Shown: positions 7,558 to 15,108 of the stretch, in pieces | Numbering within the stretch: the first letter of the stretch is position 1 | Layout of the letters: every line of letters begins with the position of its first letter | NCBI RefSeq assembly: GCF_001484605.1 | Contig: NZ_CP013747.1 | Location: 4,340,001-4,404,000 of the forward strand | Length of the DNA stretch: 64,000 nucleotides | DNA from: Pseudarthrobacter sulfonivorans | GTDB taxonomy: Bacteria > Actinomycetota > Actinomycetes > Actinomycetales > Micrococcaceae | Direction: 5' to 3' | The notes under the pieces: generated by a model | The model's database searches: none | What the model was told of the DNA's origin: nothing | Seen by the model: the letters and a program-made list of their open reading frames with translations, nothing else | Program-made: the position numbers and the translations under genes

Positions 7558-8852
7558 AACGTGTCTCCAATCGGCGAGCTGGGATTGATGTTGGCGCCTG
7601 CGCTCTGAAGGATTACGCGGGCTTCTTCCTCGGATATGACCGTCCCGACACCGAGGTAGATCTTCTGGACGATCTCCGCCAGCTGCTTCGCCTCGGCCGC
7701 CGGCGACTGCTCAGACTCAGCGCCTCGGAATATGTCGAACTCCTGAAGCTGCTCGGGCGTGAACGGCGCGAAGTTGTTCAGGGCCCGGGCCTCGGATGGG
7801 GCCAGGGTGCGGGAATCGATCTGCAGCTTGAACATGCGCTGCCGCGTCTCCGGGTCCATCCGGAGCATGGCGTCCGTGTTGAGCTTCACCTTGCTGGGGG
7901 AAAGCGTGAGCCTCGACAGTGCACGCTCTCTGCGCATGACCGCAGGGCCCATGTTCATGATGAGCAGCTGCAGGTTGCGCTGGGTGACGTTGGCGTATGT
8001 CACCGCCGACCCGGAGATCGGGGCATCGATCATGTCACCAGGGACTCCGAAGAACCTGGCGATATCGGAGATGGAGAACTCCATCTCCTTGATGAACTCC
8101 GACTCGCTGGCCTTCGCCTGCAGCATGGAGTATTCCCAATCGCTGCCCGTGACGAAGGGTTCGCCGATGCTGACGGATGCGAGGAACCGCTGCTTGGCGA
8201 CAGCCGATTCCGCAGGGTCCAGCTTCCTACCGGTGTTCTTTAGGATGGCCCCAGGCACCGCCCCATTGCTGAACCAGTCCAGTGCAAACTGCTGAGCGGA
8301 GAGCGCACCGCCGATGGATGCTGCGGCGTAGGCCACCGGTGACAGCCCGACGTGCGAGCCGGACGTCGTGAACTGCCGTTCGTGCCAGACGTCGGCCGGG
8401 TCATACTTCGTCCCGCTGATCCTGTAGTGATCGATGCGACCCTTCTTGACCACGACGGTCACCTGTTCGGCTGGCTGCGGGTCGATCAGTGTGGGCAGCG
8501 CCATCCCGTCACGCCCGGCAATCAAGCCGAACGAGTTGCCTATCTTGTCCAGATCCGACTGGGTCGAGTACATCCATTCGCTGATATCCATCGGCTGACC
8601 ATCGCCATGGCTGGACGGTGTGATCAGGACATTCGGCTTGGGCGCCTCGGTGTCCATCATCTGACCAGGCAGCCGCCGGAAAACGTCAATGGGCATGGAC
8701 GACATCAGGTCAGCCCTCAGCCTGATAGACGCCCAGACAGCGGAGTGCTTCAGTGCCGATGAGGTGGTGACGGATACTGAGGCGCCCTTCTTCCCCAGTC
8801 GCTGGGGGAGCAGGGAACCGAGATCAGCTGAGCGCTGGCGTAAGAGACTCAC
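7554..8852 (-). CDS. Portal protein
   Basis: 432 residues from a GTG that overlaps the preceding small membrane gene. The body contains LKHSAVWASIRLRADLMSSM, TFxPAQ-like SHVGLSPVAYAAASIGGALS, and KEMEFSISDIARFFGVPGDM, all familiar from HK97-type (phage_portal family) portals. The gene lies between terminase and protease. Twelve copies form the DNA entry channel at one capsid vertex and bind terminase during packaging. The C-terminal part is Glu/Ala-rich. Confidence 0.9.
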   Translation of the reverse strand: MSLLRQRSADLGSLLPQRLGKKGASVSVTTSSALKHSAVWASIRLRADLMSSMPIDVFRRLPGQMMDTEAPKPNVLITPSSHGDGQPMDISEWMYSTQSDLDKIGNSFGLIAGRDGMALPTLIDPQPAEQVTVVVKKGRIDHYRISGTKYDPADVWHERQFTTSGSHVGLSPVAYAAASIGGALSAQQFALDWFSNGAVPGAILKNTGRKLDPAESAVAKQRFLASVSIGEPFVTGSDWEYSMLQAKASESEFIKEMEFSISDIARFFGVPGDMIDAPISGSAVTYANVTQRNLQLLIMNMGPAVMRRERALSRLTLSPSKVKLNTDAMLRMDPETRQRMFKLQIDSRTLAPSEARALNNFAPFTPEQLQEFDIFRGAESEQSPAAEAKQLAEIVQKIYLGVGTVISEEEARVILQSAGANINPSSPIGDTL

Positions 8853-9013
8853 TGCGTGGACCTCCTGCGATCAATCAGCCACGAAATGAGGAGCAGCCCG
8901 AGGCCACCCACCCCTATGCCGCCTGGCAAATAGAACAGCCCGACCGCGAGCGCAGCGGCCAGAAGGATGAGCAGCATGCCGATCAGGTCCAGCCAAGAGG
9001 TCACACGTTCCAC
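8849..9013 (-). CDS. Small two-helix membrane protein between terminase and portal
   Basis: A 54-residue gene from GTG 9013 to TGA 8849-8851; it fills the gap between terminase and portal. The stop overlaps the portal GTG (GTGA), and AGGA lies just upstream of its own start. The protein has two hydrophobic stretches (LIGMLLILLAAALAVGLFYL and GVGGLGLLLISWLI) separated by PGG, ending in a basic tail (DRRRSTQ). It looks like a real small membrane protein. A role in the late operon is unknown; a holin-like or superinfection role is possible but not shown. Confidence 0.68.
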   Translation of the reverse strand: MERVTSWLDLIGMLLILLAAALAVGLFYLPGGIGVGGLGLLLISWLIDRRRSTQ

Positions 9014-9026
9014 GGGGTCCTGCCTT

Positions 9027-10469
9027 TCATCCGAGGGAGTCCCCGATGTTGTAGTCGTCCGGCGCCTTTTCCTTGAACAGCCAGCGGGCGAACGTGACGG
9101 CGTAGAGCGCGGAGATGTCGGCTAAGGTCTTGTTCCTCGCGAAGATCCACACGCGGCCGCCGACGTACTGCTTGATGGCGTTTGCCATTGCCGTGTTCAG
9201 CAGCTGGTCGTTCTCAAATCGCAGCGTGCCGGCCAGGGCGTCGTCGTGAAGTCCGCCGCAGGCATCGACCCGGCTGGGGCCGGATACTTTGATGACGTCG
9301 AATCCTTCGTCTTCGAGGTCGCGAATGAGGGACTTGGCGGCGCCGTTCCCATCGAGTGCTACGGTGTTGCCGCCGAATTCGTTGCGGAGCTGGACCAGAG
9401 TGTTGACCACACCGGCGGTGCCGACCATGCGTTCGTACACTTCGAGGTAGCAGACGGCGTCCGGGTCGGTGGCTTTGGCGGCCATCCCGATTGATGTCCA
9501 TTCCCTGTCGGGGGATGTGTCGATCGTCCAGAACGGTGTGCCCGTCCAAGCGTCCGTATCGGGCGGTAGGTAGCAGCCCTCCCAAGCTGCCGTCGGGATC
9601 ACCCGCGGCGCGGCCTTCGCCTCAGGCCACCATCCGAGATAGGCGCGCTCGAACTCGCCCGGCTCGGTCATGCTGTCTCGCTCTGCCATCACATCTGCCA
9701 GGGAGATTGTGTGGCCGATGGCGGGGTGGCAGTTCAGGACCGTCTGGGGGTCGTTCGGGTCGTCGTCTCTGGAGGCGGAGTATTCGAAGTAGGCCACGCG
9801 TGATTCGCGGCGTGACTCCACAAGGGCCTGCCCCATCTCCACTTTCGGGGCGAGGTAGGTTGATGCTGTTGTGCCGGCGGCTGAGAGTATCCATTTCTGG
9901 GAACCCTTGACCGTGATCATGGTCGGTGAAATGCCCTGCTCAATTTCGCCGTCTACGTGTGCATAGGCTTCATCGATGTGAGCTTCATGGTTGGTGTCGC
10001 CGTGACCTGAGTTCTTACCAACGGCGTCGATGCCCAGCTTGGATCCAGTCGACCAACGGAGGGTCTCGGAACCTGTGGTCCAGTGGGGTTTGCCCATGAA
10101 CTGCTTCAGCGGTGACTCCATGATTGGCTCGTGGAAGTCCTCGTGCAGGCGCTTCAAAGCCTTGATGCGGTTCTGCGCGGTGTAGATCATGCGTGCGTTG
10201 CGCGTTGTCAGCGCACGGTGCGTGAGTTTCCCGCGGCTGATCGAGGTCTTGCCGATCTGCCGGAGCCCGATCAGGATGATTGTCTTGTACCAGTACAGCC
10301 CTGTGACCGGGTCGATTTCGCAGGCGACGTCCAGCACGTGCTGCTGCCACGGCATGGGGTCGTTGTTGAGTGCCTTCATGACCTTGCCAACAGCTCGCCC
10401 CCTGGTCTTGCGGGCAAGGTTTCGCGGCGTGCCGAATCTCGGTTCAGGGTTGCGGGGTGCCTCAGTCAT
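9027..10469 (-). CDS. Terminase large subunit
   Basis: 480 residues. The ATPase Walker A is at about 68-75 (GLRQIGKT), an atypical but recognisable form, and Walker B is at about 163-168 (AHIDEA). The C-terminal nuclease part has acidic residues in WTIDTSPDREW (around 310) and HDDALAG (around 420), the expected RNase H-like layout. The ATG overlaps the small subunit gene by eight bases. The enzyme cuts concatemers and drives DNA into the prohead through the portal. Confidence 0.92.
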   Translation of the reverse strand: MTEAPRNPEPRFGTPRNLARKTRGRAVGKVMKALNNDPMPWQQHVLDVACEIDPVTGLYWYKTIILIGLRQIGKTSISRGKLTHRALTTRNARMIYTAQNRIKALKRLHEDFHEPIMESPLKQFMGKPHWTTGSETLRWSTGSKLGIDAVGKNSGHGDTNHEAHIDEAYAHVDGEIEQGISPTMITVKGSQKWILSAAGTTASTYLAPKVEMGQALVESRRESRVAYFEYSASRDDDPNDPQTVLNCHPAIGHTISLADVMAERDSMTEPGEFERAYLGWWPEAKAAPRVIPTAAWEGCYLPPDTDAWTGTPFWTIDTSPDREWTSIGMAAKATDPDAVCYLEVYERMVGTAGVVNTLVQLRNEFGGNTVALDGNGAAKSLIRDLEDEGFDVIKVSGPSRVDACGGLHDDALAGTLRFENDQLLNTAMANAIKQYVGGRVWIFARNKTLADISALYAVTFARWLFKEKAPDDYNIGDSLG

Positions 10470-10950
10470 CCTGCGTCAGCGAGGCGAGGAAGGCGTCGGC
10501 TGCATCGGCCCCATTGCTGGCCGGCCCTGAGGTTTTACGCAGACGGTCAAACACGTTGAATAGTCTCGACTGCATTCCCGAGATCAGATCCAGTCGCTGA
10601 ATGCGCGGGATCTGATCGAGTACACGGGCGTCGTACTTGGCCAGGACGATCAGGGTGCTCGCGAACGGCGGGTCCGCGAACTCCATTTCCTCAATCTCTT
10701 CGGTGAGTGTGGACTCGATCAAGCCAGCCGGGCCCGACCAGTCAAGGTCGAGTGAGCGGTCAAGCCCGAGATCCTCGTCAGGGAAGATCTCCGCGAGCGC
10801 CTCAGAGGCTTCGGTGGTCTTCTTCTTCGCCCGGTAGTCGGCCATGTACTTGCGCTGGCCGGCACGGCAGAGGTTGCACTTGCAGCCCTTCCGGTATCCC
10901 TTGCGGCCGGGTGTCGAACCGTGCTTCGGTTCCGGGGTCGTGGGTGCCAT
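10462..10950 (-). CDS. Terminase small subunit
   Basis: 162 residues. The N-terminus (GSTPGRKGYRKGCKCNLCRA) holds a KGCKCNLC metal-binding-like pair followed by basic residues, a pattern common in actinophage small terminases that recognise the packaging site. The C-terminal half is helical (LDQIPRIQRLDLISGMQSRL) and probably mediates oligomerisation. It immediately precedes and overlaps the large subunit. DNA recognition is inferred. Confidence 0.78.
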   Translation of the reverse strand: MAPTTPEPKHGSTPGRKGYRKGCKCNLCRAGQRKYMADYRAKKKTTEASEALAEIFPDEDLGLDRSLDLDWSGPAGLIESTLTEEIEEMEFADPPFASTLIVLAKYDARVLDQIPRIQRLDLISGMQSRLFNVFDRLRKTSGPASNGADAADAFLASLTQDD

Positions 10951-11075
10951 GAAACCTCCTCGTGTTACAAGGGGCGGCTACCTCTGTAGCTCGCTACCCG
11001 GGAATTTTCGCAGGCACAAAAAATGGAAGATGCGCGGGTCGCCCACACCCCGGATTCCTAAAAAATCCGTGTGTT
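10951..11075. other. Gap between HNH nuclease and terminase: candidate cos/pac region
   Basis: No gene is seen in these 125 bases. A short inverted repeat lies at 11051-11056 / 11064-11069, next to an A-run. In many cos-type phages with an HNH nuclease next to terminase, the packaging site lies just upstream of the small terminase gene. The placement is an inference; no cohesive end can be read from an integrated copy. Confidence 0.35.
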
Positions 11076-11411
11076 CTAGCGGAAGTTCATCGCGTCCCGG
11101 AGCTTCGAGCGAGGTCTTTCGACCCGTTGGGCACCGGCCTTGACCAGGCGGCGGCGATGGTTTTCTTTCTTCACGTTGCATCCAAGATGCATGGGCTGAA
11201 GGTTCCAATGTGCGGTCGGGTGGCCACCGTCGGTCAGTGCAGTGATGTGGTCAAGGGAGGGGCCGAGCGGATGCCGAGGTCGAAGGCCGAACAGGATCTC
11301 CTCATTGCACCAGGCGCAGACCGCGCCGGGGATGCAGTACCTCTTGACGAGGCGTTGCCATGGCCTGCCGGACCTGCCACGCCTCGGGTCCCACTCATCA
11401 AGCGCCGGCAT
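11076..11411 (-). CDS. HNH endonuclease next to terminase
   Basis: 111 residues when started at ATG 11411, which has AAGGTGG upstream. A longer reading from 11474 would begin inside or before a terminator-like hairpin (11439-11464), so the shorter one is preferred. The nuclease core has a CAWC pair (VCAWCNEEILF), the HNH His in SLDHITALTDGG, Asn in HWNLQPMHLGCN, and a closing NxxK. HNH proteins in this place help terminase make the cos cut in several siphoviruses. It is read as part of the packaging module. Confidence 0.85.
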   Translation of the reverse strand: MPALDEWDPRRGRSGRPWQRLVKRYCIPGAVCAWCNEEILFGLRPRHPLGPSLDHITALTDGGHPTAHWNLQPMHLGCNVKKENHRRRLVKAGAQRVERPRSKLRDAMNFR

Positions 11412-11438
11412 GGACCACCACCTTGAGCACATGACAAA

Positions 11439-11464
11439 GGCCCCGCTGGTAAACCGGCGAGGCC
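11439..11464 (-). terminator. Terminator-like hairpin upstream of the HNH gene
   Basis: Arms 11439-11449 and 11454-11464 pair over 9 of 11 positions around a four-base loop, and the minus strand continues with TTTGTC. It ends the early transcript after the zinc/HTH gene and separates early from packaging genes. Confidence 0.5.
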
Positions 11465-11519
11465 CTGGGGACAACTATCCCCTCGATTTGCCACACTATC
11501 GCGAATTAACCCGGTTGCG

Positions 11520-12137
11520 CTACTTGGAACCTCGCGTGTCGTGCCAAGCGCCCAACACCTCGTGCGGGTGATAGGTCGGCAGCGGCTCGGTATCCACTGG
11601 TCGCAGCTTTCCCCGTCGCGCCCAGTCCCGGATGTCCATGCTGGTGATGGCTATCCTGGCGTTGGCCCTCAACCAGGGAAGCAGCTGGCGGGTTGGCATG
11701 GGTGGCGCGATATCTCGGACACGCTCACGGTTAGCCTGATGATCGACCCACGTTTCTTCGGGGCCCCACACCAGCTCGCGAGCCTGGGGAACCCAGATCC
11801 TCGCCATGTACAGGGTTTGGCCGGCGTCGGGGTTGTCCACCGCTTCGGCGTGAGCACTATAAGGCAGCTGACACAGCCAGGACCTCAGCAGCAGCGCGTC
11901 GAGATTGATAGGCGGCTTGGACCCAGGGTGGCCACCACCGCCACCGCTGGAGCCGGGGCTCCTCGTGACACTGGTCCGGGCGATGGGACCATCGAGCAGG
12001 CGCACCAACGCCGAGACGTCTTTGAGTAGGCCAGCCAATTCGACGATGCATCCAGTGCAGAGGAAGATCGTGGTTTCCCGGTGGCAGTCAGTCACGGTGC
12101 AGAACAGTTTCGGAATGAAAGCAGTTGAGTCTGGCAT
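11520..12137 (-). CDS. Zinc-finger and HTH DNA-binding protein
   Basis: 205 residues in two parts. The N-terminus has two Cys pairs (FCTVTDCHRETTIFLCTGC), a likely zinc site within residues 10-30. The C-terminus (ARIAITSMDIRDWARRGKL, then PTYHPHEVLGAW) looks like a MerR/excisionase-type winged helix. A Gly-rich linker (SSGGGGGHPGSKP) lies between them. It follows the HNH/replication gene after two bases and is the last gene before a terminator-like hairpin. It may be a late-gene regulator or replication accessory protein; neither is proven. Confidence 0.6.
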   Translation of the reverse strand: MPDSTAFIPKLFCTVTDCHRETTIFLCTGCIVELAGLLKDVSALVRLLDGPIARTSVTRSPGSSGGGGGHPGSKPPINLDALLLRSWLCQLPYSAHAEAVDNPDAGQTLYMARIWVPQARELVWGPEETWVDHQANRERVRDIAPPMPTRQLLPWLRANARIAITSMDIRDWARRGKLRPVDTEPLPTYHPHEVLGAWHDTRGSK

Positions 12138-12139
12138 GT

Positions 12140-13123
12140 CTAGTTACGTCCTCTGCTGCGTGGGCGTCCGCGCCTGGATCGATTGTTATTCGGTGAGACC
12201 TTGGTGAGTGGCTGGGCTGGGCTCACGGCCATACCAGTACCTGCCCGACCCGCCCCGTCCAGACCCGTCCCGACATATCCAGATTTTGTGGGCAGGTGAT
12301 CTGCCGGATTTGCCGAATCGGGTTCCGTTGCTCCTGGTGCCGTTGCCTGACCGGGTGTTGCTTCCGATGTCGGGCCGGGGTTGGAGCCGGTTGTTTCCGT
12401 TGCCTGGCCGGGTGTTGCTTCCGTTGCCGGGCCGGTGTGATGCGGCTTGATGGGGTGGGACGGTTCGTTGGCTTTGACGGTGTACCCGTGCTTGGCAAGC
12501 CAGGTGACGGTTGATTGGCGGTAATGCGGTGCAGGCGGCGGCGGCAGGAGAGGGTAGCGGTTGTCGCGGTCGTCGTAGTCGCGCCGGCCGCTGTTGCAGC
12601 TGCCACATGCCACGACGAGCGTTTCGAGGGTGCCGGGCTGGCCGGTGTCCCCGCGGTGGTCGTAGGTGCCTCTACGACCGGACTTCTTGTCTCCGAAGTA
12701 GACGATCTGCCCGCAGTACCGGCAGGCGTCTCCATCGCGGTGACGGACAGCCGAGGTCAGCTTCGTGTCCCTGGAGTCCCGGGCCTGCTGCCTGTCCCAT
12801 TCGACTTCCTCGCGGAGCCGGATGTGAAGGAAGTCCGTGTCCTCGATCAGCTTCCAGCGAGGGGCGCCGTCCGGTTCGGTCTCGGCAGTCAGCAGCCCGG
12901 CCTTCACAGCAGCGTCCGTGACGTTGCGCCAGTTCGATCCGCCCATCATCTGGGCTGTGCCGAAGTCGATGTAGTAGTCCGTCATGTGGCCGGCGGACTG
13001 CATCGCACAGCGGAAGAGGAAGCCGGTCACTTCGTTGAGCGCCCGGTCGTCCTCTCCCAGGTATGCGACCTTCATGAGTGGCGGGTACGTTGCTGCATTG
13101 TCTCCGCTTCTGAGCCATGCCAC
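12140..13123 (-). CDS. Putative phage replication protein with HNH-type zinc domain
   Basis: 327 residues from a GTG at 13123, with GGAAGGG nine bases upstream. Residues 1-110 (VAYLGEDDRALNEVTGFLFR and onwards) look like a winged-helix domain as in phage replisome organisers. Residues 120-195 hold an HNH-like zinc domain: CRYCGQIVYFGDKK, then RRGTYDHRGD, and CGSCNSGRRD. The C-terminal third is low complexity (Pro/Thr/Gly, repeats of SEATPGQAT), with a basic end (RRGRPRSRGRN). The combination suggests DNA binding near the replication origin. Nuclease activity is possible but the last His/Asn of the motif is not clear. Confidence 0.55.
   Translation of the reverse strand: MAWLRSGDNAATYPPLMKVAYLGEDDRALNEVTGFLFRCAMQSAGHMTDYYIDFGTAQMMGGSNWRNVTDAAVKAGLLTAETEPDGAPRWKLIEDTDFLHIRLREEVEWDRQQARDSRDTKLTSAVRHRDGDACRYCGQIVYFGDKKSGRRGTYDHRGDTGQPGTLETLVVACGSCNSGRRDYDDRDNRYPLLPPPPAPHYRQSTVTWLAKHGYTVKANEPSHPIKPHHTGPATEATPGQATETTGSNPGPTSEATPGQATAPGATEPDSANPADHLPTKSGYVGTGLDGAGRAGTGMAVSPAQPLTKVSPNNNRSRRGRPRSRGRN
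12330..12440. repeat. Imperfect tandem repeat in the C-terminal coding part
   Basis: Copies of a unit containing GGCCGGGTGTTGCTTCCG recur three times on the plus strand between about 12345 and 12430, encoding the SEATPGQAT / TGSNPG repeats of the replication-protein tail. Such coding repeats often vary between related phages. Confidence 0.5.
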
Positions 13124-13126
13124 CTA

Positions 13127-13264
13127 TCACTGCCCTTCCTTTTCTGCCTTGCGGTCGTGGATGGCCTGCACCAGGGCAATGCCCTCGGGATCGGCGAGCG
13201 CCGGGTGATCGGGCTCGTCGATGATGATCGTCCGGGTTGAGGTCGGGATCGTGTACCTGGTCAT
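13127..13264 (-). CDS. 45-residue phage protein of unknown function
   Basis: It begins at ATG 13264, overlapping the stop of the clamp-like gene by four bases (ATGA), and ends at TGA 13127-13129 just before the GTG of the next gene. Its last codons carry the ribosome binding site for that gene, so the three genes are coupled. The protein (starting TRYTIPTSTRTIIIDEPDHP) has a short beta-like N-terminus and a charged helical end. No family is recognised. Confidence 0.6.
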   Translation of the reverse strand: MTRYTIPTSTRTIIIDEPDHPALADPEGIALVQAIHDRKAEKEGQ

Positions 13265-14061
13265 GAGAGGTGCGGCTCTATGATTTCGACAACGCGGTTG
13301 AATACGGCGTCAGTCAGGTTGCGGACGTTGTTGGGCGGGCTCGGCTCGTCCTGCTTGATGGTGCCGCCGGCGTGGGCGATCTCGGGGAGTCGCCGCATCC
13401 ATCCTTCCCGCCAGGCGTTGAGGTTGCCGGATACTTCTTCGTCGCGGATGGGCATCAGGATGCCGAGGAACGACTCTCCGCAGCTGATAAGGATTCGACG
13501 CGAGTCGTCGGTCGGTTCGATAACGAGCGGTTCGCCGTAGGCGGCGGCCGCGGTTGCGAAGAGCTTGACCAGGCGTCCGGAGGCGGTCAGACGCTTGGGC
13601 ATTACGGGCTCGGCCAGGACCGCGCTCATGAGCATGCGCCCGAACGTCACCGGGTACTCGTTACCGTCCTCCCTGGGTATCGTCAGCTCTTTGCCCGGGA
13701 ACAGGCCGGAGACGTCCAGCACGGTGATCGTCTTGTTCTTGATGGTCAGCCGCAGCGCCTCACCGATCTCGCCTTCCTTCTGCTTGCCGCTCGACTTGAA
13801 GAGCGCCAGCAGCTCTTTCGCGACATCGACCGGGAGATTGAAAGCATCGGTGTCAGGATCGCCGGTCAGCCCGTCCGCTTCCCAGACGGATGCCGCCGAG
13901 TGGCCGAGGGTCTGCATGTTGCATGCGGTCAGGTAGAGGTTGTTGTCGGTGGCGGTGAAGTGTACGACGGCGTGGGCCGGGCTGTCCTTCACGTCGGCCG
14001 CGTGCGGGATGACCGACTGAAGCGCCTGGCGGACGTCCAAGGTGTTGACAGTAAGGATCAT
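13261..14061 (-). CDS. Possible DNA sliding-clamp-like protein
   Basis: 266 residues from ATG 14061, overlapping the preceding membrane gene by ATGA; a longer frame upstream is only read-through. Features reminiscent of beta-clamp relatives are VRQALQSVIPHA near the start, HFTATDNNLYLTACNMQTLG around residue 45, and ILISCGESFLGILMPI near residue 215, where host DnaN has similar beta-strand phrases ending in a GESFLGLxMP-like segment. Many actinophages carry a DnaN-like protein among early genes. The length is about two thirds of host DnaN, so either one domain is missing or the similarity is only local. Treat as a hypothesis. Confidence 0.45.
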   Translation of the reverse strand: MILTVNTLDVRQALQSVIPHAADVKDSPAHAVVHFTATDNNLYLTACNMQTLGHSAASVWEADGLTGDPDTDAFNLPVDVAKELLALFKSSGKQKEGEIGEALRLTIKNKTITVLDVSGLFPGKELTIPREDGNEYPVTFGRMLMSAVLAEPVMPKRLTASGRLVKLFATAAAAYGEPLVIEPTDDSRRILISCGESFLGILMPIRDEEVSGNLNAWREGWMRRLPEIAHAGGTIKQDEPSPPNNVRNLTDAVFNRVVEIIEPHLS

Positions 14062-14261
14062 CCGGTCACGCCCGATACGTCGACAAGCCAGATGGCCAGC
14101 GGTGCACAAACTGCTGCCTGCAAGCAGTTGAGCTGCAACCCGCCCCGGCCGGTCCACACCTTATTGCCGATGTACACGACCAGAATCCGAAGTACTGCGA
14201 CCAGCGCAAGCAGGCCAGCGAGGATCGCTACGGCGAGTGCAAGGTAATTCCAGAAGTTCAT
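14058..14261 (-). CDS. Small phage membrane protein
   Basis: 67 residues. The N-terminal 35 residues form a clear membrane helix (YLALAVAILAGLLALVAVLR and on into ILVVYIG); a second weaker hydrophobic stretch lies near the C-terminus (AAVCAPLAIWLVDV). The stop overlaps the clamp-like gene (ATGA). An AGGA lies upstream of the ATG. It starts the downstream operon that follows the hairpin at 14551-14572. Function is unknown. Confidence 0.62.
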   Translation of the reverse strand: MNFWNYLALAVAILAGLLALVAVLRILVVYIGNKVWTGRGGLQLNCLQAAVCAPLAIWLVDVSGVTG

Positions 14262-14462
14262 GTGTTGTCGCTTCCTGTTCCGTGGGTGGGGCAGTCGGGG
14301 TTAGTTGGTCGTCTATGGGCCTGGCTCGGGTTGTAGCGCCATGGTGGGCAGCTGCAGCCTGGGTCACGGTTCGGGACGCGGTTCCAAGAGGACGCTGCGC
14401 CTACGCCTACTACGTGCTCCCTGGCCATGGCTCCCTCTCTGGATCCTGCGGGGTTATTTCGG

Positions 14463-14546
14463 GGGCCCGCCCGGATTCGAACCGGGGCCGGTTGCTTACT
14501 TCCTCATGGGGGGATTGGTTTCAGCAGGTGGCTGCCTATCGGGCCC
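14463..14546 (-). tRNA. tRNA-like segment, probably degenerate
   Basis: On the minus strand the ends GGGCCCG and CGGGCCC form a perfect 7-bp acceptor-like stem. A perfect T-arm (CCCGG TTCGAAT CCGGG) with canonical loop lies at 14470-14486. The D-arm lacks the conserved GG and no good 5-bp anticodon stem can be folded; a CAT triplet sits in a weak loop. It is either a decayed phage tRNA or a non-canonical one. No amino acid is assigned. Confidence 0.3.
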
Positions 14547-14550
14547 GTGC

Positions 14551-14572
14551 GGCGCCGGGTGTGCCCGGCGCC
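14551..14572. terminator. 9-bp GC hairpin after an early gene
   Basis: Perfect arms 14551-14559 and 14564-14572 with a four-base loop, eight bases past the stop of the 136-residue gene. No U-run follows on the minus strand, so termination efficiency is uncertain. Confidence 0.45.
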
Positions 14573-14580
14573 TGGTTTGG

Positions 14581-14991
14581 TTACGAGACGCGGGCGCGAC
14601 GCTTTTCCAGGTAGTTGCTCAGACCCGGGTCTGCGGCCGGTGGTTCCTCGCCTACCTTGGGGCGGGGAACCGCGGGCGGTGGTGGTATCAGCGCGGTTCC
14701 GGTTTGGACGGCACGCTGCACTGCTGCCATGTCATCGGCCGGTGGGGCGGCCGGACGGGGCTGGCCTTTTGGGATCGGGGCCCGGGCGTAGACGCTCCAG
14801 GTCTTCCCGTCGTCGTTCTTCCTGGCGGTTGACTCGCATCCGTTCTGACGGAAGGCGGTAGGCGGTGCTGTCGTCTTCCAGTCCGGGCTGATCAGCGCCC
14901 ATTTGCCGGGGTTCTGCTTCAGCGCTTCGATGACGTGTTCGTAACCTTTACCGCCGCGGCTGGGCGGGTCCTGCCAAACGAGTTCAACCAT
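14581..14991 (-). CDS. Phage protein of unknown function
   Basis: 136 residues. The first 75 residues (LVWQDPPSRGGKGYEHVIEA, then KQNPGKWALI and TWSVYARAP) form a compact domain with alternating basic and aromatic residues. The rest is Pro/Ala-rich and ends in a basic helix (YLEKRRARVS). The Lys/Arg content would suit nucleic acid binding, but no family is recognised. It follows the 33-residue Cys protein after 15 bases and is followed by a hairpin. Confidence 0.62.
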   Translation of the reverse strand: MVELVWQDPPSRGGKGYEHVIEALKQNPGKWALISPDWKTTAPPTAFRQNGCESTARKNDDGKTWSVYARAPIPKGQPRPAAPPADDMAAVQRAVQTGTALIPPPPAVPRPKVGEEPPAADPGLSNYLEKRRARVS

Positions 14992-15006
14992 GTTCCTTGC
15001 CTTCCT

Positions 15007-15108
15007 TTAGGAGCAGCGGCATTCGCCGGTGTGCTGATTGATGACGCCGTTGCATGAGCCGCAGCGTTCTAACTGGGTGGGCTTATCGTTCTGCGCTTTG
15101 GTGGTCAT
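15007..15108 (-). CDS. 33-residue Cys-rich microprotein (zinc-ribbon-like)
   Basis: This gene starts at ATG 15108, overlapping the previous stop by four bases (ATGA), and ends at TAA 15007-15009. The protein has Cys in the order CGSC, then ten residues, then CRC. Two close Cys pairs in such a short chain suggest a single zinc site. The coupling to the upstream gene and the clean end before the next gene support that it is real. Function is unknown. Confidence 0.62.
   Translation of the reverse strand: MTTKAQNDKPTQLERCGSCNGVINQHTGECRCS

Larger units (their letters stand above)
14262..14580. other. Non-coding stretch in the early region
   Basis: About 320 bases without a convincing gene. From right to left it holds a 9-bp GC hairpin directly after the 136-residue gene, a tRNA-like segment (14463-14546) and the leader of the next operon. 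A 68-residue minus frame at 14161-14367 overlaps the membrane gene and looks like a shadow. Confidence 0.6.

Noticed and set aside
14161..14367. 68-residue minus frame near the tRNA-like segment
   Set aside because: Half of it lies out of frame over the membrane gene, and the rest is low complexity.
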